Source: Paenibacillus sp. V4I7
GTDB taxonomy: Bacteria; Bacillota; Bacilli; Paenibacillales; NBRC-103111
Assembly: GCF_030817275.1 (NCBI RefSeq)
Contig: NZ_JAUSZD010000002.1
Span: 1,922,001-1,986,000 of the forward strand
DNA length: 64,000 nucleotides
Direction of reading: 5' to 3'
The translations under genes were made by a program, and so were the position numbers. The notes under the pieces are model-generated. The model ran no database searches. It was not told where the DNA came from and saw only the letters and a program-made list of their open reading frames with translations. Position 1 is the stretch's first letter. Every line of letters begins with the position of its first letter. This document shows, one piece after another, positions 42,658 through 51,384 of the stretch.

Positions 42658-43096
42658 ATGCCAGTCCAACAATTAATGGTCGCTAACTGTCCTAGATGCG
42701 GGAAAGTGTTCCAGAAGAATTTGCGAAATCAATGTACAGATTGCAGTAGCAGCATGGATTCCATGCTCACGAGCAGTCTTGAATTTCTACGTAAAAATCA
42801 TCGCTCAACGAATATACAATTCAGCGAAGCTACAGGTGTTTCACAAGAGCAGGTGCATACTTGGATCAAAGAGGGAAAGCTGCTGCTTTCGGATTATCCG
42901 AATTTGAACTATCCCTGCGCTTCATGCTCGAAACCGATTCGTGGGCAAAAAGCTATGCCCGGATTGCGCGTACCGAATTAATCGGGATATTAGAGAACTG
43001 AAAGAGAAAGACCGATCTTTTCAACCGCTTCTTAGAGAAAAACAAACCGTATCAGCTGGCGGATTCCAAATACGTGGAAGACTTAGTGGTGTGTAA
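42658..43096 (+). pseudogene. YvyF/TIGR03826-like flagellar-region Zn-ribbon protein, broken by a one-base frameshift
   Basis: As read, the ORF stops at 42981 (107 residues). It has CPRCGKVFQKNLRNQCTDC at the start, SEATGVSQEQVHTWIKEGKL (helix-turn-helix-like) and CASCSKPIRG near the end. Dropping one A from the A5 run at 42947-42951 continues as KLCPDCAYRINRDIRELKEK and runs to TAA 43094-43096, giving about 145 residues. That frame completes the second four-cysteine Zn ribbon expected for the YvyF family (about 139 residues in B. subtilis). It could be a pseudogene, a sequencing error, or slippage at the A run. Confidence 0.75.
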
Positions 43097-43128
43097 TTTA
43101 TCACAAAATGGGCAATAGTAAAGATGAT

Positions 43129-43154
43129 ATCCCCCGCTAAGGGGGATGTTTTTT
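43129..43154 (+). terminator. Terminator after the Zn-ribbon gene
   Basis: ATCCCCC (43129-43135), loop GCTAA, GGGGGAT (43141-43147), then GTTTTTT. It lies after the frame-restored stop at 43096. Confidence 0.85.
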
Positions 43155-43275
43155 CGAAAGTCACATTCACAATTTTGTCACAAAATATTCAAGGATTTGC
43201 CACTGACCATGTATGGGATTGTCTGAAAATGTTAGGTAGAATAGATGAAGTGAACACATTATGAGGGGGATATGC

Positions 43276-43659
43276 ATGCAAAAGTGGATTTTCTTTGTGT
43301 TATTTATACTTGCGGGCGCATTGGGGCTGGGAGTCCTCTTTCAAGATATTTCTGACCGCCAAGTGGCTAAGGAAGCTGAGGCTGCCGCTGGCAAAAGTCA
43401 ACAGCTTAAAATTGTAGCTTCTAACTGGCAGTTCGATGCAGCAGATTATACGATTAAAAGTGGAGAGCCTACGAAAGTTTCCTTGTCATTAAAAGAAGGC
43501 GTTCATTCGATTGAAATTCAAGGGTTGGATATCAAGCTTGATAAAGAAAACCCGTCGAAACAAGTAACTTTTGACAAACCAGGTACATATGAAATTATTT
43601 GTACGCTTCCTTGTGGTGAAGGCCATGCAACAATGAAATCCAAATTAGTTGTTTCTTAA
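43276..43659 (+). CDS. Membrane-anchored cupredoxin with CuA-like motif
   Basis: 127 residues. One N-terminal membrane helix or signal anchor (WIFFVLFILAGALGLGVLF), then a cupredoxin domain (about 45-127). VHSIEIQG gives the first His; IICTLPCGEGHATMKSKL gives C-x3-C-x3-H-x2-M, the metal pattern of the CuA site in cytochrome oxidase subunit II. It lacks the rest of subunit II. It could deliver or store copper or act in nitrous-oxide or oxidase assembly; no partner is nearby. ATG 43276 with GGGGG upstream. Confidence 0.8.
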   Translation: MQKWIFFVLFILAGALGLGVLFQDISDRQVAKEAEAAAGKSQQLKIVASNWQFDAADYTIKSGEPTKVSLSLKEGVHSIEIQGLDIKLDKENPSKQVTFDKPGTYEIICTLPCGEGHATMKSKLVVS

Positions 43660-43679
43660 CCAATAATGGTAGTATCAGA

Positions 43680-43704
43680 GGGGGCTCTAGCAGCTCCCTT
43701 TTTT
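43680..43704 (+). terminator. Terminator after the cupredoxin gene
   Basis: GGGGGCT (43680-43686), loop CTAGC, AGCTCCC (43692-43698), T6. Confidence 0.8.
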
Positions 43705-43776
43705 CGATTTTGAAGTTATGCTTACGATACAAGTTTTCTAACGGAAACTCTTAGGTAATCTTAAGGAGGAATGCAC

Positions 43777-45078
43777 ATGAGAATGGTTGATTTAATCCAT
43801 AAGAAACGTTCTGGTGAAGTGCTTAGTGAGCAAGAAATTACGTATATTGTTAGCGGATATACACGCGGTGATATTCCGGATTATCAAATGTCAGCTTTAC
43901 TGATGGCTATTTTCTTCAATGGGATGATAAGTGAAGAGATCTCTGCACTGACGTTAGCCATGGCAGGATCAGGAGAAATGATCGATTTATCGGAGATTGC
44001 TGGGATTAAAGTGGATAAACACTCAACAGGCGGGGTTGGGGACAAAATAAGCCTAATCGTTGGACCTATTGTAGCTTCCCTTGGAATCCCTGTTGCCAAA
44101 ATGTCTGGCAGAGGATTAGGACATACGGGGGGTACGGTAGATAAGCTGGAGTCGATTCCAGGCTTTCAGATTGAATTGACGAAAGAAGATTTTATTCATG
44201 CGGTGAATACGAATAAAATTGCCATCGTTGGTCAGAGTGGTAACCTAGCTCCTGCTGACAAAAAGATGTATGCACTTCGCGACGTAACAGCAACGGTAGA
44301 TTCGATTCCCTTAATCGCGAGTTCAATTATGAGCAAGAAGATTGCTTCCGGAGCAGATGCCATTGTGCTGGACGTGAAAATCGGTTCAGGCGCTTTCATG
44401 AAAACAGTGGACGATGCAAGAGCCCTTGCTCGTACGATGGTCGATATCGGAACGCAATTGAAGCGAAATACCATTGCCATGATTACGGACATGGAGCAGC
44501 CGCTCGGACGTGAAATCGGAAACGCAAATGAGATTCGTGAATCCATTGAAGTGCTCCGCGGAACCGGCGATAAGGAGTTAACTAAGGTAGCGATCTCCGT
44601 TGCTGCCTACATGTCGCTGCTGGGGAAAGTGTTTGAGAGCTTCGAGGAGGCTCAGGTGGCTGTCCGCGATATTGTCATGAATGGAAGGGCGTTAGAGACA
44701 TTCAAACGCTTCATAGCCAGCCAGGGCGGCGATCCGAATGTGGTAGACCAACCAGAGCTCCTTCCGACGGCCGCTTATCATTTCGAAGTGCTAGCTGAGA
44801 AAGATGGCTTTATCAATCAGATCAATGCGGAACAAATTGGTATTGCTGCGATGCTGCTTGGTGCTGGTCGTGCCAAGAAGGAAGATCAGATTGATTATGC
44901 AGTAGGTCTTACTTTGAATAAGAAAATCGGTGACGAGGTACAGGTTGGCGAATCCATTTGTACCATTCATGCGAATCAACAGGATGTGAAGGCAGTCGAG
45001 ACCATGATTCAAGGAGCCTATCGCATCGAGAACAGCAAGCCTGCTCCCGTTCAATTAATTTATGATGTCATTGTTTAA
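43777..45078 (+). CDS. pdp: Pyrimidine-nucleoside phosphorylase
   Basis: 433 residues. The start RMVDLIHKKRSGEVLSEQEI, VDKHSTGGVGDKISLIVGP and AKMSGRGLGHTGGTVDKLES are the family signatures of the thymidine/pyrimidine phosphorylases; DVTATVDSIPLIASSIMSKK and LDVKIGSGAFMKTVDDA follow. It phosphorolyses uridine and thymidine. ATG 43777 is seven bases after AAGGAGG and matches B. subtilis Pdp; ATG 43771 would be too close. It lies between the punA pair and dacF. Confidence 0.95.
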   Translation: MRMVDLIHKKRSGEVLSEQEITYIVSGYTRGDIPDYQMSALLMAIFFNGMISEEISALTLAMAGSGEMIDLSEIAGIKVDKHSTGGVGDKISLIVGPIVASLGIPVAKMSGRGLGHTGGTVDKLESIPGFQIELTKEDFIHAVNTNKIAIVGQSGNLAPADKKMYALRDVTATVDSIPLIASSIMSKKIASGADAIVLDVKIGSGAFMKTVDDARALARTMVDIGTQLKRNTIAMITDMEQPLGREIGNANEIRESIEVLRGTGDKELTKVAISVAAYMSLLGKVFESFEEAQVAVRDIVMNGRALETFKRFIASQGGDPNVVDQPELLPTAAYHFEVLAEKDGFINQINAEQIGIAAMLLGAGRAKKEDQIDYAVGLTLNKKIGDEVQVGESICTIHANQQDVKAVETMIQGAYRIENSKPAPVQLIYDVIV

Positions 45079-45096
45079 TAGCAAATGTTTGCTCAA

Positions 45097-45125
45097 GCAC
45101 TTTCCACATGGAAAGTGCCTTTTTT
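45097..45125 (+). terminator. Terminator after pdp
   Basis: GCACTTTCC (45097-45105) and GGAAAGTGC (45110-45118) with loop ACAT, then CTTTTTT. Confidence 0.85.
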
Positions 45126-45238
45126 ATTTTCTTCCTGTTGGAATATTTTGTGCGGAAATCGTCAAGACTGATTAGCAGTCATTCAAGCTGCAAGTGTCAG
45201 ACTTTCACTTCATACATCACAGGAGGGGTACAATTGCT

Positions 45239-46414
45239 ATGCGAAAAAAAGGGCTAATAAGTTTTATCTGTTTACAGCTATGTTTGATGCTGCTCATACC
45301 GGCCGCGTTTGCGGAAGAGAAGAAAGCACCTTCGGTTGATTTGACACCGAATGCACAGTCCGCAGTGTTAATGGATGCAGACACGGGCACGGTCATTGCC
45401 GAAAAGAATAAGGATGCAAAGCTGCCTCCAGCCAGCATTACGAAAATCATGACGATGCTGCTCATTATGGAAGCTATCGACAAAGGCAACATTAAAATGG
45501 ATGAGAAGGTCAAGGTCAGTGAGTATGCGGCTTCCATGGGTGGATCGCAAATTTTTCTTGAGCCTGGCGAAGAGATGACAGTTGAGGAAATGCTGAAGGG
45601 GATTGCCATGGCTTCCGGTAACGATGCATCTGTAGCAATGGCCGAGAAAATCGCTGGCTCGGAAGAGAATTTTGTACAAATGATGAATGAACGTGCACAG
45701 CAGTTAGGTATGAATAACACCCATTTCTCTAACTGCAACGGACTGCCTGTAGCCAATCATTATACAACAGCGAATGATATTGCCGTCATGTCGAGAGAAT
45801 TGCTCAAGCATGAGGGGATAACTAAATTTACAGGAGCCTATCAAGACTATCTACGAAAAGAAACGGCATCTCCGTTCTGGCTCGTGAATACGAACAAGTT
45901 AGTGCGCTTCTACAGCGGTGCGGATGGTCTAAAAACAGGATACACAAGTGAAGCGAAATTTTGCTTATCTGCAACGGCAAAACGTGAAAATTTACGCGTT
46001 GTTGCTGTGGTACTTGGTGAACCGAATACAAAAACTCGAAATGCTGAAGTAACGAAGCTGTTTGATTACGCTTTTGCGCAATATACGAACTATCCTTTGT
46101 TTAAGTCAGGCGACAGTCTTGGAAATTTTACGATTAATAAAGGCCAGGTTTCGACAGTGCCGTTAGTCGCGAAGCAAAATTATAGTATTTTAATGAAAAA
46201 GGGCACCGTGACTGGGGAGATTCGACATGAACTGAAACTCGATCCAAACATAAAAGCACCGATTTCAATGGGGCAACCTATCGGAAGAATTGTTGTTTAC
46301 AATGGCGATAGTTTGCTTGCTGAATACCCACTCGAGTCTCCTATTGCCGTAGATAAAGCGTCCTGGTGGAAGCTATTAAAGCGAACCACATCGCATTTGT
46401 TCCATACGGATTAA
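45239..46414 (+). CDS. dacF: D-alanyl-D-alanine carboxypeptidase DacF
   Basis: 391 residues. Signal peptide KKGLISFICLQLCLMLLIPA ending AFA-EE. Active-site triad of class C low-molecular-weight PBPs: SxxK in PASITKIMTM, SxN in ASGNDASVAM, KTG in DGLKTGYTSEA. A C-terminal beta-sandwich (PBP5_C) and amphipathic end follow. It trims peptidoglycan, in the spore cortex with DacB. ATG 45239 has AGGAGGGG upstream. It stands before spoIIAA as in B. subtilis, where it can also be co-read with that operon. Confidence 0.94.
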   Translation: MRKKGLISFICLQLCLMLLIPAAFAEEKKAPSVDLTPNAQSAVLMDADTGTVIAEKNKDAKLPPASITKIMTMLLIMEAIDKGNIKMDEKVKVSEYAASMGGSQIFLEPGEEMTVEEMLKGIAMASGNDASVAMAEKIAGSEENFVQMMNERAQQLGMNNTHFSNCNGLPVANHYTTANDIAVMSRELLKHEGITKFTGAYQDYLRKETASPFWLVNTNKLVRFYSGADGLKTGYTSEAKFCLSATAKRENLRVVAVVLGEPNTKTRNAEVTKLFDYAFAQYTNYPLFKSGDSLGNFTINKGQVSTVPLVAKQNYSILMKKGTVTGEIRHELKLDPNIKAPISMGQPIGRIVVYNGDSLLAEYPLESPIAVDKASWWKLLKRTTSHLFHTD

Positions 46415-46436
46415 TGGTGAGAATTCGCGAATAAGC

Positions 46437-46475
46437 GCAGTTTTCTTCTAGTTTTAGCAGTTTTCTTCTAGTTTT
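46437..46475 (+). repeat. 20-base direct repeat, two copies
   Basis: GCAGTTTTCTTCTAGTTTT occurs at 46437-46455 and 46457-46475, a perfect tandem with period 20. It lies between dacF and spoIIAA. Confidence 0.85.
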
Positions 46476-46534
46476 GTCGGGGTGCAGGAGATTCCATCTC
46501 AGCTGTAGAAACTTAAGTTTCATGACTTAATATA

Positions 46535-46672
46535 GGGACCTTTGAGTGTAACTCAAAGTCTCTCCGCTTTAGGGAACTTTGAGTGTAACTCATAGTTCGC
46601 TAAAGGGATCATTGAGCTTTGCTCAAGATCCACGGTAGGGACCTAAGTAAGCTCAAAGTCTCTCAGCTGAGA
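46535..46672 (-). repeat. Cluster of four diverged palindromic units (family shared with 61.5 kb)
   Basis: Units at 46535-46567, 46572-46600, 46605-46631 and 46638-46672. Each centres on a TTTGAG...CTCAAAG-type hairpin, the last one decayed. The first unit, read on the minus strand, matches the 61.5-kb unit in 29 of 33 bases and, including the TATATTA flank, 36 of 40. The cluster ends at the ribosome binding site of spoIIAA. Confidence 0.85.
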
Positions 46673-46681
46673 GGAGTGAAC

Positions 46682-47038
46682 ATGTTGAGCCTGCAAATTG
46701 AATTCGAGCAAGGCCGAAGAGCGCTGATTGTTAGATTGAAAGGCGAGTTGGATCATCACACAGCCGATGTAGTGAAGGCGAGGATGGAGGAAGCGATTGC
46801 CAAAGAGCATACGCGCCATCTAATCCTTAGCCTGAAGGATCTTTCCTTCATGGACAGCTCGGGTCTTGGCGTCATTCTTGGCCGCTATAAGCAGATTACG
46901 AGTAAAGGCGGCAAAATGGTCGTTTGTGACGTTGCTCCTGCAGTCTATCGCTTGTTCGAGCTTTCTGGAATGTTCAAGATTGTATCTATACAGGACAACG
47001 AACGCAATGCAATGTCCAGTTTGGAGGTTGCATTATGA
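46682..47038 (+). CDS. spoIIAA: Anti-sigma-F factor antagonist SpoIIAA
   Basis: 118 residues, STAS domain. [20 protein letters not shown] contains the Ser that SpoIIAB phosphorylates. Dephosphorylated by SpoIIE in the forespore, it binds SpoIIAB and frees sigma-F. GAGAGGAG lies five bases before ATG 46682; GTG 46676 is in frame. The gene sits right after a palindromic repeat cluster; I see no convincing sigma-H promoter in the dacF gap, only a weak GGATTA...GAAT candidate near 46408-46433. It overlaps spoIIAB by four bases. Confidence 0.95.
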   Translation: MLSLQIEFEQGRRALIVRLKGELDHHTADVVKARMEEAIAKEHTRHLILSLKDLSFMDSSGLGVILGRYKQITSKGGKMVVCDVAPAVYRLFELSGMFKIVSIQDNERNAMSSLEVAL

Positions 47039-47481
47039 GTGAACATAACTTTATGACACTTGAGTTTGCCAGTCGCTCGGAGAATGAAGCTTTTGCTCGT
47101 GTAGCCGTTGCTGCTTTCGTCTCTCAATTGGATCCTACGCTGAATGAATTGACTGATATTAAGACGGTTGTTTCTGAAGCAGTAACGAATTCGATTATTC
47201 ATGGCTATAACAATAGAACGGATGGCGTTATCATCATTTCGACGCAAATTGACGACGACGTGGTTCGGATTACGATCGAAGACAAGGGTTCAGGTATTGC
47301 GGATTTAGAACAGGCGAAACAGCCGCTATATACATCCAAACCAGAGTTGGAACGCTCTGGCATGGGTTTCACGATTATGGAAAATTTCATGGACGAAGTA
47401 GAAGTTGTGACGGCCGTCGGAATCGGAACCAAAATAAACATGTTGAAGCGAATTGAATCTAAAAAAGCTTTATACAATTAG
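47035..47481 (+). CDS. spoIIAB: Anti-sigma-F factor and serine kinase SpoIIAB
   Basis: 148 residues, GHKL ATPase. N-box [14 protein letters not shown]1 [11 protein letters not shown]2 [15 protein letters not shown]. It binds sigma-F in the predivisional cell and phosphorylates SpoIIAA. ATG overlaps the spoIIAA stop (ATGA), which keeps stoichiometry. Confidence 0.96.
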   Translation: MSEHNFMTLEFASRSENEAFARVAVAAFVSQLDPTLNELTDIKTVVSEAVTNSIIHGYNNRTDGVIIISTQIDDDVVRITIEDKGSGIADLEQAKQPLYTSKPELERSGMGFTIMENFMDEVEVVTAVGIGTKINMLKRIESKKALYN

Positions 47482-47492
47482 GGGTTTGATCT

Positions 47493-48248
47493 ATGGATGT
47501 CGATCTGAAACATGCTTCTCATAGTTATTTAGACGATTCGGAAGTCAAACGGTTAATCGCCCTCAGCCAATCCGGAGATGGACTCGCCAGAGAAACACTT
47601 GTCAGCTGCAATATCCGCTTGGTTTGGTCTGTGGTTCAACGTTTTTTGAACCGAGGATACGAAGCCGAAGACTTGTTCCAGATCGGTTGTATCGGACTGC
47701 TGAAGTCCGTAGACAAATTCGATCTATCTTATGATGTTAAGTTTTCAACCTATGCAGTACCGATGATTATCGGTGAAATTCAACGTTTCCTTCGCGATGA
47801 CGGAACACTCAAAGTAAGCCGTTCCCTCAAAGAGTTGGCGAATAAGATTCGCAAGACGAAGGACGAACTTTCGAAGCGGCTTGGCAGATTGCCTACGATC
47901 AAAGAGGTCGCAGAGGAGCTTATGATAACGGCAGAGGAAGTTGTTTTCGCGCAAGAGGCGAATAAACCTCTCTCTTCCATCCATGAGACCGTCTTTGAGA
48001 ACGACGGTGACCCCATTACGCTAATGGATCAAATCTCGGATGAGTCCGGCGAGAAGTGGTTCGAGAAGCTTGCTCTTAATGAAGCCATTGGAACGCTTTC
48101 GGAGCGAGAAAGACTCATTGTTTATCTCCGCTATTTTCGGGATCAAACGCAATCCGAGGTCGCAAGTAGGTTAGGAATTTCCCAAGTGCAGGTGTCACGA
48201 TTGGAAAAGAAAATTTTGCAATCGATTAAAGATCAGATTGCTCAATAA
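47493..48248 (+). CDS. sigF: RNA polymerase sigma-F factor
   Basis: 251 residues. Region 2 has GLARETLVSCNIRLVWSVVQ, FQIGCIGLLKSVDKFD and KFSTYAVPMIIGEIQRFLRD; region 3 GRLPTIKEVAEELMI; region 4 LSERERLIVYLRYFRDQTQS and ASRLGISQVQVSRLEKKIL. It is the first forespore sigma factor. It follows spoIIAB by 11 bases and ends in a long palindrome. Confidence 0.97.
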   Translation: MDVDLKHASHSYLDDSEVKRLIALSQSGDGLARETLVSCNIRLVWSVVQRFLNRGYEAEDLFQIGCIGLLKSVDKFDLSYDVKFSTYAVPMIIGEIQRFLRDDGTLKVSRSLKELANKIRKTKDELSKRLGRLPTIKEVAEELMITAEEVVFAQEANKPLSSIHETVFENDGDPITLMDQISDESGEKWFEKLALNEAIGTLSERERLIVYLRYFRDQTQSEVASRLGISQVQVSRLEKKILQSIKDQIAQ

Positions 48249-48260
48249 CAATTATTTGAG

Positions 48261-48298
48261 ATAAATAACCGTTCCTCCTAGGAGGAACGGTTATTTAT
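48261..48298. terminator. 38-base perfect palindrome after sigF
   Basis: Both arms (18 bp plus a TA centre) match exactly; the CCTCCTAGGAGG core would loop out, and AT-rich ends give T-rich tails on both strands. It likely ends the spoIIA operon. Confidence 0.8.
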
Positions 48299-48406
48299 CT
48301 ATGTAGAGACTTAGGCTCGATTTGTGTATAATAAAAACTGCAAATAACGGCCCCGACTTTTCTGAGAGTGAAAAGTCAAAAAAATTAACTTAGGAGTGTG
48401 TACTTT

Positions 48407-49840
48407 TTGATTTATAGTAAATGGAAGGATTCATGGTTTTTTAATATTCGTAAGGATGTTTTGTCCGGTATAACGGTGGCCTTAGCTTTAATTCCCGAAG
48501 CTATCGCGTTCTCCATTCTAGCAGGTGTAGACCCTATGGTTGGCTTGTATGCTTCTTTCATTATTGCCATAGTGATATCATTCACAGGTGGTCGGATGGG
48601 AATGATTTCAGCGGCTACAGGTGCGATGGCCTCTCTAATGGGACCTTTAGTTGCAAAATATGGGATTGAATATTTGTTTGCGGCCAGCATTTTGACAGGT
48701 GTTATTCAATATGTGATGGGTGTTTTGAAATTTGGCAAATTTATTACGTTTATTCCGAACTCTGTCATTGTTGGGTTTGTTAATGCACTCGCCATTATTA
48801 TTTTCATGGCTCAACTTACTAATTTCAACGGGGCAAGCTGGCAGATGTATGCCATGGTTGTAGGTACTTTGGCTATTATTTATTTGCTTCCTTTGATTAC
48901 GAAAGCCATACCTTCTGCGTTGGTTGCCATTATCGTGATGACGATTCTATCTATGAACTTCCACCTAGATTTGCGAACAGTTGGTGATATGGGTGAAATT
49001 ACACAAACCTTGCCGTTCTTCCATATTCCTGACTTAACGCTATCTCTTCAAGCAATTGGATATATATTTCCTATTTCCTTGGCATTAGCTGTTGTAGGTA
49101 TGACCGAATCCTTGATGACAGCTACGATTGTAGATGAGATGACCGAAACGAAAAGTGATAAAAATAAAGAGGTGAGAGGGCAGGGCATAGCCAATATGGT
49201 GTCTGGCTTTTTCGGTGGGATGGCAGGGTGTGCCATGATTGGTCAAACCGTCATAAACGTGAAATCGGGTGGTCGATCCCGACTATCTACCTTTGTTTCG
49301 GGGGTTTTCCTGCTGTTCTTAATCATGGTATTAGGCAATGTAGTCAAGCAAATTCCGATGGCTGCGCTAGTTGGTGTAATGTTCATGGTATCTGTAGGGA
49401 CATTCGATTGGCAGTCGCTTAAAACCTTAGTTAAAATTCCGCGGAGTGACGCGCTAGTCATGATCATTACAGTAGCCATCGTTGTAGCAACTTCCAATTT
49501 AGCGATTGGCGTTTTATCAGGCGTTACATTAAGTGCGGTGATATTTGGCTGGAGATCGGCCAAAATTAAGGCGCATATTTCCAATGACAAGAATGGCTCA
49601 ATCATATATCGCATTTCCGGCCAGCTGTTTTTTGGAACAATGGCACATTTTATTGATTTATTTGATTATAGAAACGACCCAGATACGATTACGATTGATT
49701 TTAGCTCGTCACATGTTTGGGATCATTCCGCTGTGACGGCTATTACCAAAACCATTTCGAGATATGAGCAATTGGGTAAAAAAGTCATCTGTATAGGTTT
49801 AAACGAGGAAAGTAAATTAATGGTTGAACAAGTCAGATAA
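48407..49840 (+). CDS. SulP family anion (sulfate) transporter with STAS domain
   Basis: 477 residues. About 10-12 membrane helices, starting [20 protein letters not shown], the SulP signature; [31 protein letters not shown] and [20 protein letters not shown] follow. A C-terminal STAS domain (about 400-477) reads [20 protein letters not shown]. Substrate may be sulfate, bicarbonate or another anion. TTG 48407 (AGGAG ten bases before) is preferred over GTG 48398. A hairpin GACTTTTC/GAAAAGTC (48357-48379) lies upstream. The gene interrupts the usual sigF-spoVA order. Confidence 0.9.
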   Translation: MIYSKWKDSWFFNIRKDVLSGITVALALIPEAIAFSILAGVDPMVGLYASFIIAIVISFTGGRMGMISAATGAMASLMGPLVAKYGIEYLFAASILTGVIQYVMGVLKFGKFITFIPNSVIVGFVNALAIIIFMAQLTNFNGASWQMYAMVVGTLAIIYLLPLITKAIPSALVAIIVMTILSMNFHLDLRTVGDMGEITQTLPFFHIPDLTLSLQAIGYIFPISLALAVVGMTESLMTATIVDEMTETKSDKNKEVRGQGIANMVSGFFGGMAGCAMIGQTVINVKSGGRSRLSTFVSGVFLLFLIMVLGNVVKQIPMAALVGVMFMVSVGTFDWQSLKTLVKIPRSDALVMIITVAIVVATSNLAIGVLSGVTLSAVIFGWRSAKIKAHISNDKNGSIIYRISGQLFFGTMAHFIDLFDYRNDPDTITIDFSSSHVWDHSAVTAITKTISRYEQLGKKVICIGLNEESKLMVEQVR

Positions 49841-49855
49841 GTCCGCACCGCATCA

Positions 49856-49907
49856 AAAAGAGCCGCTGGTTACCCTAATTCTACACGGGGTAGTTTGCGG
49901 CTTTTTC
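49856..49907. terminator. Bidirectional terminator between SulP and DUF378 genes
   Basis: AGCCGC (49861-49866) with GCGGCT (49897-49902), an inner ACCC/GGGT pairing, A5 and T5 flanks, suited to both convergent genes. Confidence 0.7.
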
Positions 49908-49921
49908 GTTCACGAACATGT

Positions 49922-50131
49922 TTATCGGGCAGAGTGCCTGTCGTCTGAATAAAATCTCACGCAGTAAATTCCGCATAAGCCCACAATCGTATAAACGATG
50001 CGGCTAAGACCGGAAGATTCACGATGAGAATCTCCTCCCAATAAAGCAGAAACTAAATCCCACTCGAAAAGCCCAACCAAGAGCCAATTCAGCGCACCAA
50101 TAATGACTAGTGTTAACGCGAATTTTGCCAT
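49922..50131 (-). CDS. DUF378 family membrane protein
   Basis: 69 residues, two membrane helices. FALTLVIIGALNWLLVGLFE and the later SRIVYTIVGLCGIYCVRF are the DUF378 signature (IGALNWLLVGLF...Y.LVGL.). Function unknown. AAGGTG precedes ATG 50131. It faces the SulP gene and is divergent from spoVAA. Confidence 0.85.
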   Translation of the reverse strand: MAKFALTLVIIGALNWLLVGLFEWDLVSALLGGDSHRESSGLSRIVYTIVGLCGIYCVRFYSDDRHSAR

Positions 50132-50233
50132 GTTATCACCTTCTTTATATGGAATAAGTTATCGTTATTCAATCTTACTATGCCATATCGGAGATCACTT
50201 TATTCCTGGAGAATTTACCATCTTATCAGGTGT

Positions 50234-50261
50234 TTATGGGAAGGAAAGATTTTGCATACTA
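50234..50261 (+). promoter_or_regulatory. Sigma-G-like promoter of the spoVA genes
   Basis: CATACTA (50255-50261) matches the forespore sigma-G -10 exactly. TTATG (50234-50238), 16 bases before, is a fair -35 (gHATR). It lies 48 bases before spoVAA; spoVA in B. subtilis is sigma-G dependent. Confidence 0.5.
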
Positions 50262-50309
50262 CTCCTATACATGGATGATTCACCGTAAAGCTTTGAGGGG
50301 AGTGAGACC

Positions 50310-50942
50310 ATGGTCCAGGAAGGAAAACCATATCTATACATCCGCCTTCGTCGAAAAGCTAGTGTTCGCAAAGGGAATGTTGTGTGTTTACGTCATATCG
50401 CTCAGATTTTCGTGGAGCCTGAATATGAGCAAGCTCTGAACGAATTGATCATTCATCAACCGCAACAAGAGGATGGCAATCGCGTTCTCATTGACATGAT
50501 GCTGATCGTTCGTAAAGTGAAAGATCTTTATCCACAGCTGCAAATTGAGCATTTCGGAGAACCACATGTGCTTCTCGAGATTATTTCCGATCCTAGAAAG
50601 CCTAGTCCCATACTTATCGGTTTGGTTTGGTTGCTTTTGTTCATCGGTTCAGGACTGGCCATCATGAATTTTCATGCGGATGTTTCCATGTTGGAAGTTC
50701 ACCAACGCATTTATGAATTAATGACAGGGAAAAAGGTGGATCATCCACTCATTTTACAAATCCCTTATTCACTAGGGATTGGTGTTGGAATGGTCATTTT
50801 TTTCAACCATCTGTTCAAGAAGAAATTCAATGAAGAACCAAGCCCGCTGGAAGTGGAAATGTTCATGTACCAGGAAAACATAAACCATTATGTGATAACA
50901 GAAGAATATATCAAAATTCATGAGGAAGGAGACCGTGCGTGA
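50310..50942 (+). CDS. spoVAA: Stage V sporulation protein AA
   Basis: 210 residues. YLYIRLRRKASVRKGNVVCL starts the cytoplasmic part, with the SpoVAA pattern, and two membrane helices follow (PILIGLVWLLLFIGSGLAIM; IPYSLGIGVGMVIFFNHLF). It ends with EMFMYQENINHYVI. Part of the SpoVA machinery for dipicolinic acid movement in spores. GGGGAG precedes ATG 50310. It overlaps spoVAB by four bases. Confidence 0.9.
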   Translation: MVQEGKPYLYIRLRRKASVRKGNVVCLRHIAQIFVEPEYEQALNELIIHQPQQEDGNRVLIDMMLIVRKVKDLYPQLQIEHFGEPHVLLEIISDPRKPSPILIGLVWLLLFIGSGLAIMNFHADVSMLEVHQRIYELMTGKKVDHPLILQIPYSLGIGVGMVIFFNHLFKKKFNEEPSPLEVEMFMYQENINHYVITEEYIKIHEEGDRA

Positions 50943-51361
50943 TTACCCAATTTGGGGAAGCCCTCTTGGCGGCTTTTATCGGGTTAGCTGGTGGAATCGC
51001 TGTTGGCAGCGGCATGGTCGCTTTTCTCGTGGTGTTGGATATTATTCCAAGACTTGCCCAGATCACACGTTCGTTCTCAAAAATACATGCTTATGAAGCG
51101 GCTGTTGTGATGGGTTCACTCTTATTTACATGGGTTGATTTCAGCGATGTTAAAATGCATCTCTTTCCGATGGGAACAGCAGTGGTAGGTATATTTGCCG
51201 GTTGTTTTGTTGGCATGCTAGCAGCTGCGCTAACGGAAATCATCAACGTGCTGCCCATCCTCGCCAAGCGTGTTGGCATGGGATCCTATATGATTTTGCT
51301 TCTAATGGCGATGATATTCGGTAAAGTATTTGGATCCTTGTTTGAATGGTTGTTTTATTAA
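50939..51361 (+). CDS. spoVAB: Stage V sporulation protein AB
   Basis: 140 residues, four membrane helices. GLAGGIAVGSGMVAFLVVLD, GSLLFTWVDF, FAGCFVGMLAAALTEIINVL and LPILAKRVGM fit SpoVAB. GTG start at 50939 overlaps the spoVAA stop. In B. subtilis spoVAC would follow; here spoVAF does. Confidence 0.9.
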   Translation: MITQFGEALLAAFIGLAGGIAVGSGMVAFLVVLDIIPRLAQITRSFSKIHAYEAAVVMGSLLFTWVDFSDVKMHLFPMGTAVVGIFAGCFVGMLAAALTEIINVLPILAKRVGMGSYMILLLMAMIFGKVFGSLFEWLFY

Positions 51362-51384
51362 CGTGTGTTGAAGGAGGCGCGCAA

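Noticed and set aside
48357..48379. GACTTTTC/GAAAAGTC hairpin before the SulP gene as a terminator
   Set aside because: It is followed by A, not T, on the plus strand and by G/C on the minus strand; it may be a leader structure only.
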